This document shows, piece by piece, positions 45,081-54,060 of a stretch of DNA of 64,000 nucleotides. Numbering within the stretch: position 1 is the stretch's first letter; each line of letters begins with the position of its first letter. This stretch comes from Microbacterium hibisci (GTDB lineage Bacteria > Actinomycetota > Actinomycetes > Actinomycetales > Microbacteriaceae), in contig NZ_JADIJC010000008.1 in NCBI RefSeq assembly GCF_015278255.1, positions 124,001-188,000 on the forward strand, read 5' to 3'. The position numbers and the translations under genes are program-made. Under the pieces are notes generated by a model. The model saw only the letters and a program-made list of their open reading frames with translations, was not told the origin of the DNA and did not search any database.

Positions 45081-45104
45081 GACAGATAAGAGTAGCGCTA
45101 CTCT
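45068..45104. promoter_or_regulatory. Compact bidirectional promoter/operator
   Basis: A plus-strand -10 TATCCT (45068-45073) points to a transcript starting at the eamA ATG (45079). A minus-strand -10 TACTCT (complement of 45089-45094) points to one starting at the mocR ATG (45080). A perfect 16-bp palindrome AGAGTAGCGCTACTCT (45089-45104) lies within the first codons of eamA. Both mRNAs would be leaderless. Confidence 0.6.
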
Positions 45105-46002
45105 CGCGGCTGCGAGACCGCTATCGAGCGGCGCCGGTCTGGCCTGGGGCTTGATCGGCGTCGTCGCGTTCTCGTTCACGTTGCCTTTCACACGCGCGGC
45201 CGTAGAAGGCCTGTCGCCGCTCTTCATCGGATCGGCCAGGGCAGTGGTCGCCGCGCTGCTCGCCGCGCTCGCGCTCGGGTTCACGCGTCAGCGGCGGCCC
45301 GAGATGGTGCAGTGGGTGCGCCTCGGTGTCGTCGCCGCGGGGGTGGTGGTCGGCTTCCCGCTTCTGACCTCGTATGCGCTGGTGTCGGTGCCGGCCAGCC
45401 ACGCGGTCGTGGTCATCGGGCTGCTTCCTGCCGCGACGGCGGTGATGGCGGTGGTTCGCGGGCGGGAGCGTCCCGGTCGGTCGTTCTGGGTGTTCGCGGC
45501 CCTCGGAACTGTGGCGGCGATGAGCTTCGCGTCACTCCAGAACGGCGGGCTCGGCGAGTTCCACGAGGCAGACCTGCTGCTGTTCCTCGCGGTGGTGCTG
45601 TGCGCCCTCGGCTACGCGGAGGGCGGCCTGCTCGCGCGCGAACTCGGGGCGTGGCAGACGGTGTCGTGGGCGCTGATCGTCGCGTCGCCGCTGATGATCG
45701 CCAGCACGCTCGTCTCGATCGCGCTGGAGCCGCCGCGTGCGGAACCGGTGGAGTGGGCGGCCTTCGCCTACCTCGCCGTCGTCAGCATGTTCCTCGGGTT
45801 CTTCGCCTGGTATCGCGGCCTCGCGATCGGACCGATCGCGCGCGTCAGCCAGGTGCAGCTCGCGCAGCCCGTGCTCGGCATCCTGTGGTCGGCCCTGCTC
45901 CTGCACGAGGCCGTCGGTCTGCCGACCGTTCTCGGCGGTCTCGCCGTCATCGCCTGTGCGGGCCTCGCCGTCCGCGGCCGGATCAACAGAAAGGACGCGT
46001 GA
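45079..46002 (+). CDS. EamA/RhaT (DMT) family transporter
   Basis: This 307-residue protein has ten hydrophobic segments in two EamA repeats, with LGWQTVSWALIV-like and LAQPVLGILWSALLLHEAVG motifs typical of the family's second half. It exports small metabolites such as amino acids or amines. ATG 45079 interleaves with the divergent mocR start, and its stop overlaps the paiB start (TGATG). Confidence 0.9.
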   Translation: MTDKSSATLAAARPLSSGAGLAWGLIGVVAFSFTLPFTRAAVEGLSPLFIGSARAVVAALLAALALGFTRQRRPEMVQWVRLGVVAAGVVVGFPLLTSYALVSVPASHAVVVIGLLPAATAVMAVVRGRERPGRSFWVFAALGTVAAMSFASLQNGGLGEFHEADLLLFLAVVLCALGYAEGGLLARELGAWQTVSWALIVASPLMIASTLVSIALEPPRAEPVEWAAFAYLAVVSMFLGFFAWYRGLAIGPIARVSQVQLAQPVLGILWSALLLHEAVGLPTVLGGLAVIACAGLAVRGRINRKDA

Positions 46003-46607
46003 TGCGCCACACCCCTCGATATCTCATGACGGACCCCGCGCACGTGAAGGAGCTGATCCGCCGGCATCCGTGGGCGACCTTCGTCTCGTACGTCGACGGT
46101 TCGCTGGTCGCGTCGCACTACCCGGTGCTCCTGGAGGAGGACGCCGAAGGCATCGTGCTGCTGAGTCACTTCGGGCGGCCAGACGATCGGCTGCACGAGC
46201 TCGGCGCCCGCGAGATGCTCGTCATCATCCAGGGTCCGCACGACTACATCTCGCCCAGTTGGTACGCGCCCGGCGATCTGGTGCCGACGTGGAACCACGT
46301 CACGGCGCATCTCTACGGCACGGCGGAGGTGATGTCGGACGAAGAGAACTACGCCGTGCTCTCCCGGCTCACGGATCACTTCGAGCAGGGGCAGCCGCAC
46401 GGTCGCAGCCTGGCCGAGGACGAAGCGGGCACCCGTCGCGCCGCGAAGGGTGCCGTCGGCGTCCGAATGCGGGTGACGCGCTTCGATGCGCGGGCGAAAC
46501 TGAGTCAGGGCAAGTCCGCCGAGGTGCGCGAGAACATCACCGCCCACCTCGGGGTGCGCAACCCCGACCTCGCAGAGGCGATGAAGGCGGCCGAGATCGG
46601 CGGTTGA
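46002..46607 (+). CDS. paiB: PaiB family FMN-binding negative regulator
   Basis: This 201-residue protein starts at ATG 46002. Signature stretches are HPWATFVSYVDG, ASHYPVLLEED, the FMN-contacting ISPSWYAPGDLVPTWNHVTAHLYG, and a C-terminal KLSQGKSAEVRENI. It is homologous to Bacillus PaiB, linked to polyamine/protease regulation. Cotranscription with an EamA exporter under a MocR regulator suggests handling of amine compounds. Confidence 0.93.
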   Translation: MRHTPRYLMTDPAHVKELIRRHPWATFVSYVDGSLVASHYPVLLEEDAEGIVLLSHFGRPDDRLHELGAREMLVIIQGPHDYISPSWYAPGDLVPTWNHVTAHLYGTAEVMSDEENYAVLSRLTDHFEQGQPHGRSLAEDEAGTRRAAKGAVGVRMRVTRFDARAKLSQGKSAEVRENITAHLGVRNPDLAEAMKAAEIGG

Positions 46608-46720
46608 GCTCACACTGCGCGGCGCGGATGCGGGTGGGCTCTCGGTGGCGGGTGCGGTGGCACGGCAGCGGGGCGCGGCGTGGAAACGGGGCGGTGCGCG
46701 GCAGGTGAACCTGCCCGAGC

Positions 46721-48055
46721 TCAGAAGGGGGGATCTGCGCTGGACTCGCGGCCGGGGACACGCGGCGCCGGTGCGGTGGCGGTGAAGGTCGGCACCTTGC
46801 GCTCCGGCCGAACCACATACCGGCGGCCGGTCGGCGAGGTCCAGGCCACGGCGCCGCCGGACCCTTCGATCTGCCGGACGCGCCAATCGGTGTTGTCCTT
46901 CACGAGGTGGTGCCCCTTGCAGAAGGGAAGGGTGTTGTCGAGGCAGGTCTCGCCGTCATCGGCCCACCGGACCTGATGATCGATCTCGCAGCGCGAGGCC
47001 GGCATCGAGCACCCGGGTCCCATGCATCGGTCCGCTCGCCATTGCACGAGTCGTCGCAGCGCGGCCGGCGGCCGGTAGCTGTCGCGCCCTACGGAGAGCA
47101 CCATGCCGGTCTCGGGGTGAGTGAGCACGCGCATCCAGCGGGCGTCGCCGCCGCACAGTGCACGTGCCTTCGAGAGCGGGATCGGCCCGATGCCCTCCAC
47201 GACCGGGGGGTCACCCGCCACTGCGAGCCCGTCATCGAGCAGCGAGAGCACAGGAACCGTGACCACGACCTCGGCGCGGACGCCAGAGGCCTCCGCACAC
47301 AGGTGGTCGGTGGTGCCGTCGATCAGGAGGTCGGACGCGATGTCGGCACGGAGTTGATCGCGCGTGCGGGTCTCGCCTTCGGCCCGTGCGGCGATCTTCG
47401 CCATCCGGCTGAGACGACCGTGGATGGCATGGATCTCCACCTGAGCGCCGTAGATCCACAGCCAGGCCATGCCGTCGTGCCCCGGCTCGACCGCGATCCG
47501 TCGCTGTGCGATCGCCTGAGACTGCCGCTCCTCCAGTGTCGGGGCCTGCGCGGTCTCGATGAGGCGGCGCAGTGCCCGCCGGAACGTGCCGACGGGCTCG
47601 GACTCGGCCAGGGCCACAGCGTGGGGCAGCAGTTCACCGCGAAGCGCGACGGGTGCCTCGTCGAGCAGATCCGTCAGGGCTTCGGCGTGCTTCTCGGTGA
47701 TCCGGCCCGCGCCCAGGGCGTCGAGCGCGGCGGGATAATCCCGGACGAGCGCCTCGGCCTGCGCGATCAGGCGGCCCGCGGCGTACTCGGTGACGCGCAT
47801 CGCCGCCGCGAGTTCCAGCCGGATCGACCGCTCGACGATCTCTCGCGGCGCATCCCGCCGATCGGTCGACTCGCGGAGCACCTCGCGCCGCATCGCGTCG
47901 ATCCTCCTCAGCCGCTGGGCGGCGAAGACGGACATCATCGCCGCCGTCTCGACCACCAGGTCCACCGCATCCGGCACCGGCGGCAAGAACTCCTCATCGA
48001 CGACGCGCGCCCACTCACCGCCCTCACGGGAGTGAGACTCGCGACGATTGGTCAT
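46721..48055 (-). CDS. DUF222 / HNH endonuclease domain protein (13E12 family)
   Basis: This 444-residue protein has an N-terminal helical DUF222 domain and a C-terminal HNH motif RCEIDHQVRWADDGETCLDN..CKGHH, with paired cysteines for zinc. The family occurs in many copies in actinobacterial genomes and its role is unclear, possibly a selfish or DNA-repair nuclease. No flanking repeats or target duplications are visible here. Confidence 0.9.
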   Translation of the reverse strand: MTNRRESHSREGGEWARVVDEEFLPPVPDAVDLVVETAAMMSVFAAQRLRRIDAMRREVLRESTDRRDAPREIVERSIRLELAAAMRVTEYAAGRLIAQAEALVRDYPAALDALGAGRITEKHAEALTDLLDEAPVALRGELLPHAVALAESEPVGTFRRALRRLIETAQAPTLEERQSQAIAQRRIAVEPGHDGMAWLWIYGAQVEIHAIHGRLSRMAKIAARAEGETRTRDQLRADIASDLLIDGTTDHLCAEASGVRAEVVVTVPVLSLLDDGLAVAGDPPVVEGIGPIPLSKARALCGGDARWMRVLTHPETGMVLSVGRDSYRPPAALRRLVQWRADRCMGPGCSMPASRCEIDHQVRWADDGETCLDNTLPFCKGHHLVKDNTDWRVRQIEGSGGAVAWTSPTGRRYVVRPERKVPTFTATAPAPRVPGRESSADPPF

Positions 48056-48206
48056 GAGTCGAGTTTAGAACATAGTTTCGAATGCGTCAATCGTTGATCG
48101 CCATCGGGGCGCCGGCGCCTCCTCAGCTCGGCCGTTCGGCTCTGCACAAGCCCCGACGAGGGCCGCGGCGGTGTCGCCTCCTCGATCGGCCGAAGACGAA
48201 GGACGG

Positions 48207-48233
48207 GACGGATGCCGGGCCCCGGCATCCGTC
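48207..48233 (-). terminator. 13-bp perfect hairpin downstream of corA
   Basis: GACGGATGCCGGG (48207-48219) pairs with CCCGGCATCCGTC (48221-48233), 13 nt beyond the corA stop. The stem again uses the GGATGCC/GGCATCC word. Confidence 0.65.
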
Positions 48234-48246
48234 TCCGCATCCGTCC

Positions 48247-49245
48247 TCAGAGCCAGTGGCGGCGGCGGAAGACCCAGTACAGCGTCACGCTCGTCGCTGC
48301 CATGAGGGCGAGCGCCATCGGGTAGCCGAGCGGCCATTCCAATTCCGGCATGTAGACGAAGTTCATGCCGTAGATCGTGCCGACGAGTGTCGGGCCGAAG
48401 AGGATCGCCGCCCAGCCCGAGATCTTCTTGACCTGCTCGTTCTGCTGGAGTGCGGTGTCGGTCTGCCGCTGCGTGACGATCGTCGCGTTGACGGTGAGGG
48501 TGTTGTCGAGGATCGAGCGGAACGCCGAGATCTTGTCGATGATGCGCAGCGTGTGGTCGTGCACGTCGCGCAGTGAGCGCTGCAGCTCGAGATCCACCTC
48601 GTACTTCGGCGCTCCCCGCTGCAGCGCGTCGAGCATGTCGGCCAGCGGCGCGACCGCGCGCTGCAGCGTGATCACCTCGCGCGACAGGTCGTAGATGCGC
48701 TTGGAGAGGGTCACCCCGCCGTTCTCGAACAGGGCGTCCTCGATCTCATCGATGTCGTTCTCGACCCCCTCGATCACCGGTGCGTACTCGTCGACGACCT
48801 CGTCGAGGATCGCGTACAGCACCGCCTCGGGGCCGCGGGCGAGCAGATCCGGCTCGCTCTCCATGCGGCGCCGCACGCGGCTGAGGTCGGGCGACTCGGC
48901 GTGGCGGATCGTCACGATGAAGTCGGGGCCCACGAACACGTGCAGCTCGCCGAAGTCGACCGTCTCGGTCTCGTCGACGTACCGCGCCGGCCGCAGCACG
49001 ACGAAGAGGATGTCGCCGTAGCGTTCGAGCTTGGATCTCTGGTGTCCGGTGAGGGCATCCTCCACCGCGAGCGCGTGGAGTCCGAACTCATCGGCGACCT
49101 GCGAGATCTCCTCGGGCGAGGGCCGGAAAAGGCCGATCCAGGCCATCCCGTGGTGCTCGCGCGTGTACTCGAAGGTCTCGGCGAGGCTCGCGGGATTCTG
49201 GATCCGCTTGCCGGCGACATAGACGCCGTTGTCGACGATGGGCAT
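48247..49245 (-). CDS. corA: CorA-type Mg2+/Co2+ transporter
   Basis: This 332-residue protein starts at ATG 49245. The cytoplasmic funnel, stalk helix and two C-terminal membrane helices with the GMN motif (IYGMNFVYMPEL) and basic tail RRRHWL define the family. Length is standard. It is a distant paralogue of the 419-residue protein at 28818. Confidence 0.92.
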   Translation of the reverse strand: MPIVDNGVYVAGKRIQNPASLAETFEYTREHHGMAWIGLFRPSPEEISQVADEFGLHALAVEDALTGHQRSKLERYGDILFVVLRPARYVDETETVDFGELHVFVGPDFIVTIRHAESPDLSRVRRRMESEPDLLARGPEAVLYAILDEVVDEYAPVIEGVENDIDEIEDALFENGGVTLSKRIYDLSREVITLQRAVAPLADMLDALQRGAPKYEVDLELQRSLRDVHDHTLRIIDKISAFRSILDNTLTVNATIVTQRQTDTALQQNEQVKKISGWAAILFGPTLVGTIYGMNFVYMPELEWPLGYPMALALMAATSVTLYWVFRRRHWL

Positions 49246-49354
49246 CGGGCAATTCTCCCCGTGCGGCGGTCCGCGGGCAACGAACGCGGTGCATCCTCGG
49301 ATGACGGATGCCGGTGCTCGCGGCGCGTCGGAGGCGCGCGGTAGCGTGCCACCC

Positions 49355-50356
49355 ATGACCACCGATCGGCGTCTGCTCGACTGGCTGCTCGATTCCGACC
49401 CGGCGCTGCGCTGGCAGGTCGCGCGCGACCTCGCCGACGCGCCGCCGGAGGTGTGGCAGAGGACTCGTGCCAGCGTCGCGACCGAGGGCTTCGGCGCGCG
49501 GCTGCTGGCGCAGCAGGACGCCGACGGGCAGTGGGCGGGCGGCGCCTTCTTTCCCGCGGGCTTCTTCGGCAGCGGCGAGGCCGAGCGGCCGGGTCAGCCG
49601 TGGGTCGGGACGACCTGGGTGCTGAAGGATCTGCGCGAATGGGGGGTCGACGCCTCCGCGCTCGCGGGCACGGCGGAGAAGCTCGACGCGAACAGCCGCT
49701 GGGAGTACGAGGACCTGCCCTACTGGGGTGGCGAGGTCGACGTCTGCATCAACTCGTACACGCTTGCGACGGGTGCGTGGCTCGGCGCCGACGTATCGCG
49801 GCTGGTCGAGTGGTTCCCCGAGCACCGGCTCGCCGACGGCGGGTGGAACTGCGAGGCAGAGGAGGGCGACTCGGTGCGCTCGTCGTTCCATTCGACGCTC
49901 AATGCGGCGCGCGGCATCCTTGCGTACGAGCGGTTCACCGGCGACACGAGCATGCGCGACGCCCGCCATGGGGGCGAGGAGTACCTGCTGTCGCGGCGGC
50001 TGATGTTCCGGGCGTCCACCGGTGAGCTCGTCGGCGCCTTCGCGACCCGCTTCGTGTACCCGAACCGCCACCGCTACAGCGTGCTGGCGGCGCTCGACCA
50101 CTTCCGCGACGCCTTCCTGTTCGAGGGCACGTCGCCCGACCCTCGGCTCGCCGATGCGATCGAGGTCGTGCGATCTGCGCGCCAGCCCGACGGCACCTGG
50201 CTGCAGACGACGCCGCTGCCGGGCCGCACCTGGTTCGACGTCGACGTCGCAGAGGGTGAGCCTTCGCGCTGGCTCACCCTGATCGGCACGCGGGTGCTGG
50301 AGTGGTGGGATGCCGCGACCCGAACTCGCCATCGACCTGAAGCCGCCGCGACCTGA
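49355..50356 (+). CDS. Prenyltransferase/squalene-cyclase-like toroid protein
   Basis: This 333-residue protein starts at ATG 49355. Repeated helix pairs with QW-type motifs (QDADGQWAGG, LADGGWNCEAEEGDSVRSSFHSTL, QPDGTWLQTT) suggest an alpha-alpha toroid as in squalene cyclases and prenyltransferases. No DxDD or DDxxD catalytic motif is evident, so the activity is unknown. The last codons and the stop lie within a 16-bp tandem repeat. Confidence 0.7.
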   Translation: MTTDRRLLDWLLDSDPALRWQVARDLADAPPEVWQRTRASVATEGFGARLLAQQDADGQWAGGAFFPAGFFGSGEAERPGQPWVGTTWVLKDLREWGVDASALAGTAEKLDANSRWEYEDLPYWGGEVDVCINSYTLATGAWLGADVSRLVEWFPEHRLADGGWNCEAEEGDSVRSSFHSTLNAARGILAYERFTGDTSMRDARHGGEEYLLSRRLMFRASTGELVGAFATRFVYPNRHRYSVLAALDHFRDAFLFEGTSPDPRLADAIEVVRSARQPDGTWLQTTPLPGRTWFDVDVAEGEPSRWLTLIGTRVLEWWDAATRTRHRPEAAAT

Positions 50357-50435
50357 ACGCGCGACGGCGTGAACCCGCCGGGACCTGCGTTCGCCCCGAC
50401 CTGAGCTCGCCGCGCCCTGAGCTCGCCGCGGCCTG
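50308..50435 (+). repeat. 16-bp tandem repeat (eight units) spanning a stop codon
   Basis: Units of 16 nt starting at 50308, 50324, 50340, 50356, 50372, 50388, 50404 and 50420 follow AGCTCGCCGCGACCTG. Junctions create TGA at 50338, 50354 (true stop), 50370, 50402, 50418 and 50434, covering all three frames. Confidence 0.8.
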
Positions 50436-50502
50436 ACGCGCAGCGCCTTCCGCCGTGCGCGAACGCGGGCCGCGGCATCCGTCACGGGACGACACTGGTC
50501 GC

Positions 50503-51426
50503 ATGGACGACCAGGAAGCGCTCGACGCGTACTCGTCGACGGTCGTGCTGGTCGCGCAGACGGTGCTGCCCGCGGTCGCGGCGGTGAGCGTCCGCACGCG
50601 ACAGGGTGCCGGCGCCGGGAGCGCGTCGGTGATCACCGAGCACGGACACCTCCTCACGAGCGCGCACGTCGTCGAGGGGGCGACCGCGGTGGAACTCGCG
50701 TTCCACGACGGCGCGGTGACCTCCGCCTCGGTCGTCGGCGCCGATCCGCTGTCGGACCTTGCCGTCCTCCATACCGACGGCGACACCCCGCCGCCGGTGC
50801 GGATGGGGGATGCCGCGGAGCTGCGCGTCGGTCAGCTCGTGGTCGCCCACGGCAACCCGCGCGGGTTCTCGGGCAGCGTCACCGCGGGCATCGTGTCGGC
50901 GCTGGGCCGCTCGCTGCCGACGCGGTCGGGACGCGTGATCGACGAGGTCATCCAGACCGACGCGGCCCTCAACCCGGGCAACAGCGGGGGCGCCCTCGCC
51001 GACAGCCGCGGTCGCATGATCGGTGTGAACACGGCCGTCGCGGGCATCGGCCTGGGCCTCGCGGTACCCATCAACGAGACGACGCTCGAGATCATCCAGG
51101 CGCTCCGCACGACGGGACGCGTGCGGCGCGCGTGGCTCGGCATCGCCGGCTCGACGGTGCCGCTCGGTCCGGACGTCGCCGCCAAGGCGGGATCGCGCGT
51201 GGGCATGCAGGTGGTATCGGTCGTCCAGAACAGCCCGGCGGCCGCGGCCGGCGCCCGCGCCGGCGACATCGTGCTGTCGCTCGACGGCGTCGCGATCGCC
51301 GATCCGACGGCGCTTCAGCGGCGCATGGTCGAGGGCGCGATCGGGCGGCGGATGGAGATGACCGTCTGGCGCAACGGGGCGCTGGTCGATGTCGTGGTCG
51401 AGCCGCAGGAGCTGCGCGTCCGCTGA
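50503..51426 (+). CDS. Trypsin-like serine protease with PDZ domain (HtrA/DegP-like), no signal peptide
   Basis: This 307-residue protein starts at ATG 50503. The catalytic triad is His55 (LTSAHVVEG), Asp85 (LSDLAVL) and Ser161 (NPGNSGGALAD). A C-terminal PDZ domain holds GMQVVSVVQNSPAAAAGARAGDIVLSLDG. Most actinobacterial HtrA proteins have a membrane anchor; here none is visible, so it is probably cytoplasmic. It converges on the lipoprotein gene with 8 nt between. Confidence 0.88.
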   Translation: MDDQEALDAYSSTVVLVAQTVLPAVAAVSVRTRQGAGAGSASVITEHGHLLTSAHVVEGATAVELAFHDGAVTSASVVGADPLSDLAVLHTDGDTPPPVRMGDAAELRVGQLVVAHGNPRGFSGSVTAGIVSALGRSLPTRSGRVIDEVIQTDAALNPGNSGGALADSRGRMIGVNTAVAGIGLGLAVPINETTLEIIQALRTTGRVRRAWLGIAGSTVPLGPDVAAKAGSRVGMQVVSVVQNSPAAAAGARAGDIVLSLDGVAIADPTALQRRMVEGAIGRRMEMTVWRNGALVDVVVEPQELRVR

Positions 51427-51434
51427 CCCGCCGT

Positions 51435-52970
51435 TCACGGAGCCGCGGGTGGCGCAGGCTCGTTCTCGGCCGGCGGGGCGGCGGGCTCCATCGCCGCGGG
51501 CTCCGCAGAGCCCGCGGGCTCGACAGGAGGAGCGGGCTGCGCAGGAGGAGCGGAATGCGCAGGAGGCGCGGGCTCTGCAGGGGCCGCAGGCTCGGGCTCC
51601 GCAGCAGGCGCGGGCTGCGCAGGGGACGCGGGCGGGACGGATGCCACGGGTGCAGTCTGATCTGCCGGCTCCGCTGGGGTGGGCGTGGGCCCATCCGCCG
51701 GGCCGGGCCCGGTGATCGCGTGGTCCGTCGAGGCGGCTGTGGCCGGCGCGACGGCACCGGGCGCGGTCTCGCGAGCCTCGGCCGCGGCCGGCTCCACCGA
51801 GGACGGTGCGGTGGATTCGGCGGCAGTCTGGACGGTGGCCAGTTCGGAAACCACGAACTCCCCGATGGGTGGCGGCTCCGGAAAGTCGAACTCGTCGTCG
51901 GGATCGCCGGCCAGCGTCGGACCGCGCTGGAAGGAGGTTCCCGCCTGTCCAGGGGTGCCGTTCCAGTCCTTCGGGGGAACGGCGGTCTCGTCTTCGGAGG
52001 TGCGGGGGTCGTCCCACAAGACGACGTCCTCTTCGAGCTCGACGGATTCGCCCGGAGTGGTCACGGACTCCACCAGGATGACCGTCTTGTACTTCACGTA
52101 GCGGTGCACAGGCCGAAGTCCGCCGGGGCACTGCAGGCTGTCGGCCGCGACGCCGGTGAGTGAGTACGTCAGGCTCCTGTAGAGATCGCACTCGGGCTCA
52201 CGGTAGCCTCGGCGCCACGGCGGCGTGACGAAGTTGTCGTCGTCCACACGGGGGTGATCGGGATTGTCCAGACCCTGCGTGCCCCACCTGCTCAGCGCAT
52301 CAGAATAGCTCGCCCGGGCCTCGTCGAACGCGGAACGGCACATCGCGATGCCCGCCGAGAGCAGGAGCACATAGCGCGGCGTCTTCATCCTGAACGCACC
52401 GACGCCGTTGTTGCTGAGGTTGCCGGCATCGAGGAAGCTGGCGGCGCGGTCGCAGTCGTTGGCGAGCAGCGCCGCGTACGCGGGACCGTCCTGGAAGTCG
52501 TTGGGGCTCGTGTCGCTGAGTGGGAGCCCCCACGCATAGACGCGTGGCTCGGGCTGCCCGCCGTTGCCGCTCGATCCACCGTTGCTTCCCGATCCGCCGT
52601 TGCCGCCCGAGCCGCCGGTGCTTCCCGATCCGCCGCTCCCGGCGTACCCCCCGCCCGAACTGCCGGACCGTCCGCCCTGCCGACTCCGAGGGGTGGTGTT
52701 CCCGCCGGAGCCGGGCCGCTGCGTGTCGGCGCCTGGGGGAGCCGCCGGCGGCGCGGCATCCGGAATCGCTTCCGGTGCTTGCGGTGCGTACGGGTCTGTC
52801 GGATCGGCGTCGTCCCGAGAGTCGTTGTCGCGCTGGGCAGGGGGCGCCTTCTCCTTCTCGGGGGCCATCGGCGAGTATTCGCCGCACGCCGAGAGCCCGA
52901 GGGCGACCGCGACCGCGAAGGCGGATCCGATCGCGAGTGATCGCTTCGGACTGGTGCTTGTCGGAGACAT
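51435..52970 (-). CDS. Lipoprotein with low-complexity Gly/Ser and Pro/Ala regions
   Basis: This 511-residue protein has a signal peptide with lipobox LSAC. A charged, Gly/Ser-rich stretch (GGSGSTGGSGGNGGSGSNGG) is followed by a compact Cys-containing globular domain (about residues 140-290) that matches no family I know. The C-terminal ~150 residues are Pro/Ala/Glu-rich and likely extended through the wall. It is last in the minus-strand cluster with helR and a membrane protein. Confidence 0.7.
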   Translation of the reverse strand: MSPTSTSPKRSLAIGSAFAVAVALGLSACGEYSPMAPEKEKAPPAQRDNDSRDDADPTDPYAPQAPEAIPDAAPPAAPPGADTQRPGSGGNTTPRSRQGGRSGSSGGGYAGSGGSGSTGGSGGNGGSGSNGGSSGNGGQPEPRVYAWGLPLSDTSPNDFQDGPAYAALLANDCDRAASFLDAGNLSNNGVGAFRMKTPRYVLLLSAGIAMCRSAFDEARASYSDALSRWGTQGLDNPDHPRVDDDNFVTPPWRRGYREPECDLYRSLTYSLTGVAADSLQCPGGLRPVHRYVKYKTVILVESVTTPGESVELEEDVVLWDDPRTSEDETAVPPKDWNGTPGQAGTSFQRGPTLAGDPDDEFDFPEPPPIGEFVVSELATVQTAAESTAPSSVEPAAAEARETAPGAVAPATAASTDHAITGPGPADGPTPTPAEPADQTAPVASVPPASPAQPAPAAEPEPAAPAEPAPPAHSAPPAQPAPPVEPAGSAEPAAMEPAAPPAENEPAPPAAP

Positions 52971-53030
52971 GGGCTTCCCTCCCTTGCCGATGCTCTGCAG
53001 TGATGGAGGCCGAATCGGCGGCGGAGATAC

Positions 53031-54041
53031 TCAGCCGCCGCCCGCGATCTCTGTCGTCACCGGCGCGCACGGGCCGAAGCCCCCGGCATCGGCCACCCCG
53101 TATACGTCGCGGACGAACGTGAACCGCAGACCGTCGCCGTCGACCGGCAGCATGACGACGACGCCGTAGTCGAACGTCCACTCGTCCGAGACGAGGAAGT
53201 AGTTGCCACCTGTCGACTCGAGCAGGCGGAGCCCGCGATACCGGTAGCGGAGGTCGTCGCCGGAGCCGGTGCAGGTGACGTCGACACCCGGCGACACGAT
53301 GTCGAGTGGTGCCGCGCTGTCGACCATCACTCCGGGCAGCTTCTCGATCTGGTTCGGGAAGTCGCGGGCGAGCTCTGTGCCCTCCACCGTCGCGTAGTTC
53401 ATCGCCGACCAGAACAGCCCGATCGCGGCGAGGACCGCGATCGCTCCCCGGAGGACGCCCTCGGTCATCGGAGCGAAGCTCACCGAATCCCGCAGTCCGC
53501 CGCGCAGTGTCAGCCCGTACAGCAGCAGGAGCATCCCGCCCGCGCACACCAGCGGCGCTGCGATGAAGGTCAGCGGATAGCCGATCAGCCCGAGTAGCAG
53601 CCCCACCACGAAGACGCCGACGGCGATGAGCCACATCCATCGCGCGAGCCAGGTGACCACGCGATCGTCCGGTCCGAGCGTGGTGCGCCGCCGGCGGAGC
53701 CACTGGTCGAGCCCGACCCACGCGAGCCCGGCCACGGCCACGCAGATGGGAAGGAGCACGACCGGCTGCACGCTGCGCCGGACGTAGTCGTCCACCGTCA
53801 TCCCGAAGATCGCCTCGTCGACGCCGAGCATCTTCGACATCTGGTCGCTGCGCACCCAGCCGAAATACACCAGCAGGGCGGTCAGGACACCGACATTGGC
53901 GACGACGGCGAGCAGCGAGCGCACAAGCGAACCGCGCGTCTCGCGGTCCGCCTCTTCGACGGCGTCGGACACCTCCTGGTCGACGTCAGTGCTCACACAG
54001 GAGAGAGCCGCCTCGACGTCCCGCAGATACGCGGGCGTCAC
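53031..54041 (-). CDS. Membrane protein of unknown function
   Basis: This 336-residue protein starts at GTG 54041, 19 nt after the helR stop. About five hydrophobic segments occupy residues 45-235. The C-terminal ~110 residues form an extracytoplasmic domain with two Cys (VTCTGSGDD, GFGPCAPV). No family recognised. It is probably cotranscribed with helR and possibly with the lipoprotein 60 nt downstream. Confidence 0.7.
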   Translation of the reverse strand: MTPAYLRDVEAALSCVSTDVDQEVSDAVEEADRETRGSLVRSLLAVVANVGVLTALLVYFGWVRSDQMSKMLGVDEAIFGMTVDDYVRRSVQPVVLLPICVAVAGLAWVGLDQWLRRRRTTLGPDDRVVTWLARWMWLIAVGVFVVGLLLGLIGYPLTFIAAPLVCAGGMLLLLYGLTLRGGLRDSVSFAPMTEGVLRGAIAVLAAIGLFWSAMNYATVEGTELARDFPNQIEKLPGVMVDSAAPLDIVSPGVDVTCTGSGDDLRYRYRGLRLLESTGGNYFLVSDEWTFDYGVVVMLPVDGDGLRFTFVRDVYGVADAGGFGPCAPVTTEIAGGG

Positions 54042-54060
54042 TGCACCCGCGTCGCCGCTC

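Noticed and set aside
46721..48055. DUF222/HNH gene as part of an insertion element or intein
   Set aside because: No flanking repeats, transposase or split host gene; the reading frame is self-contained.
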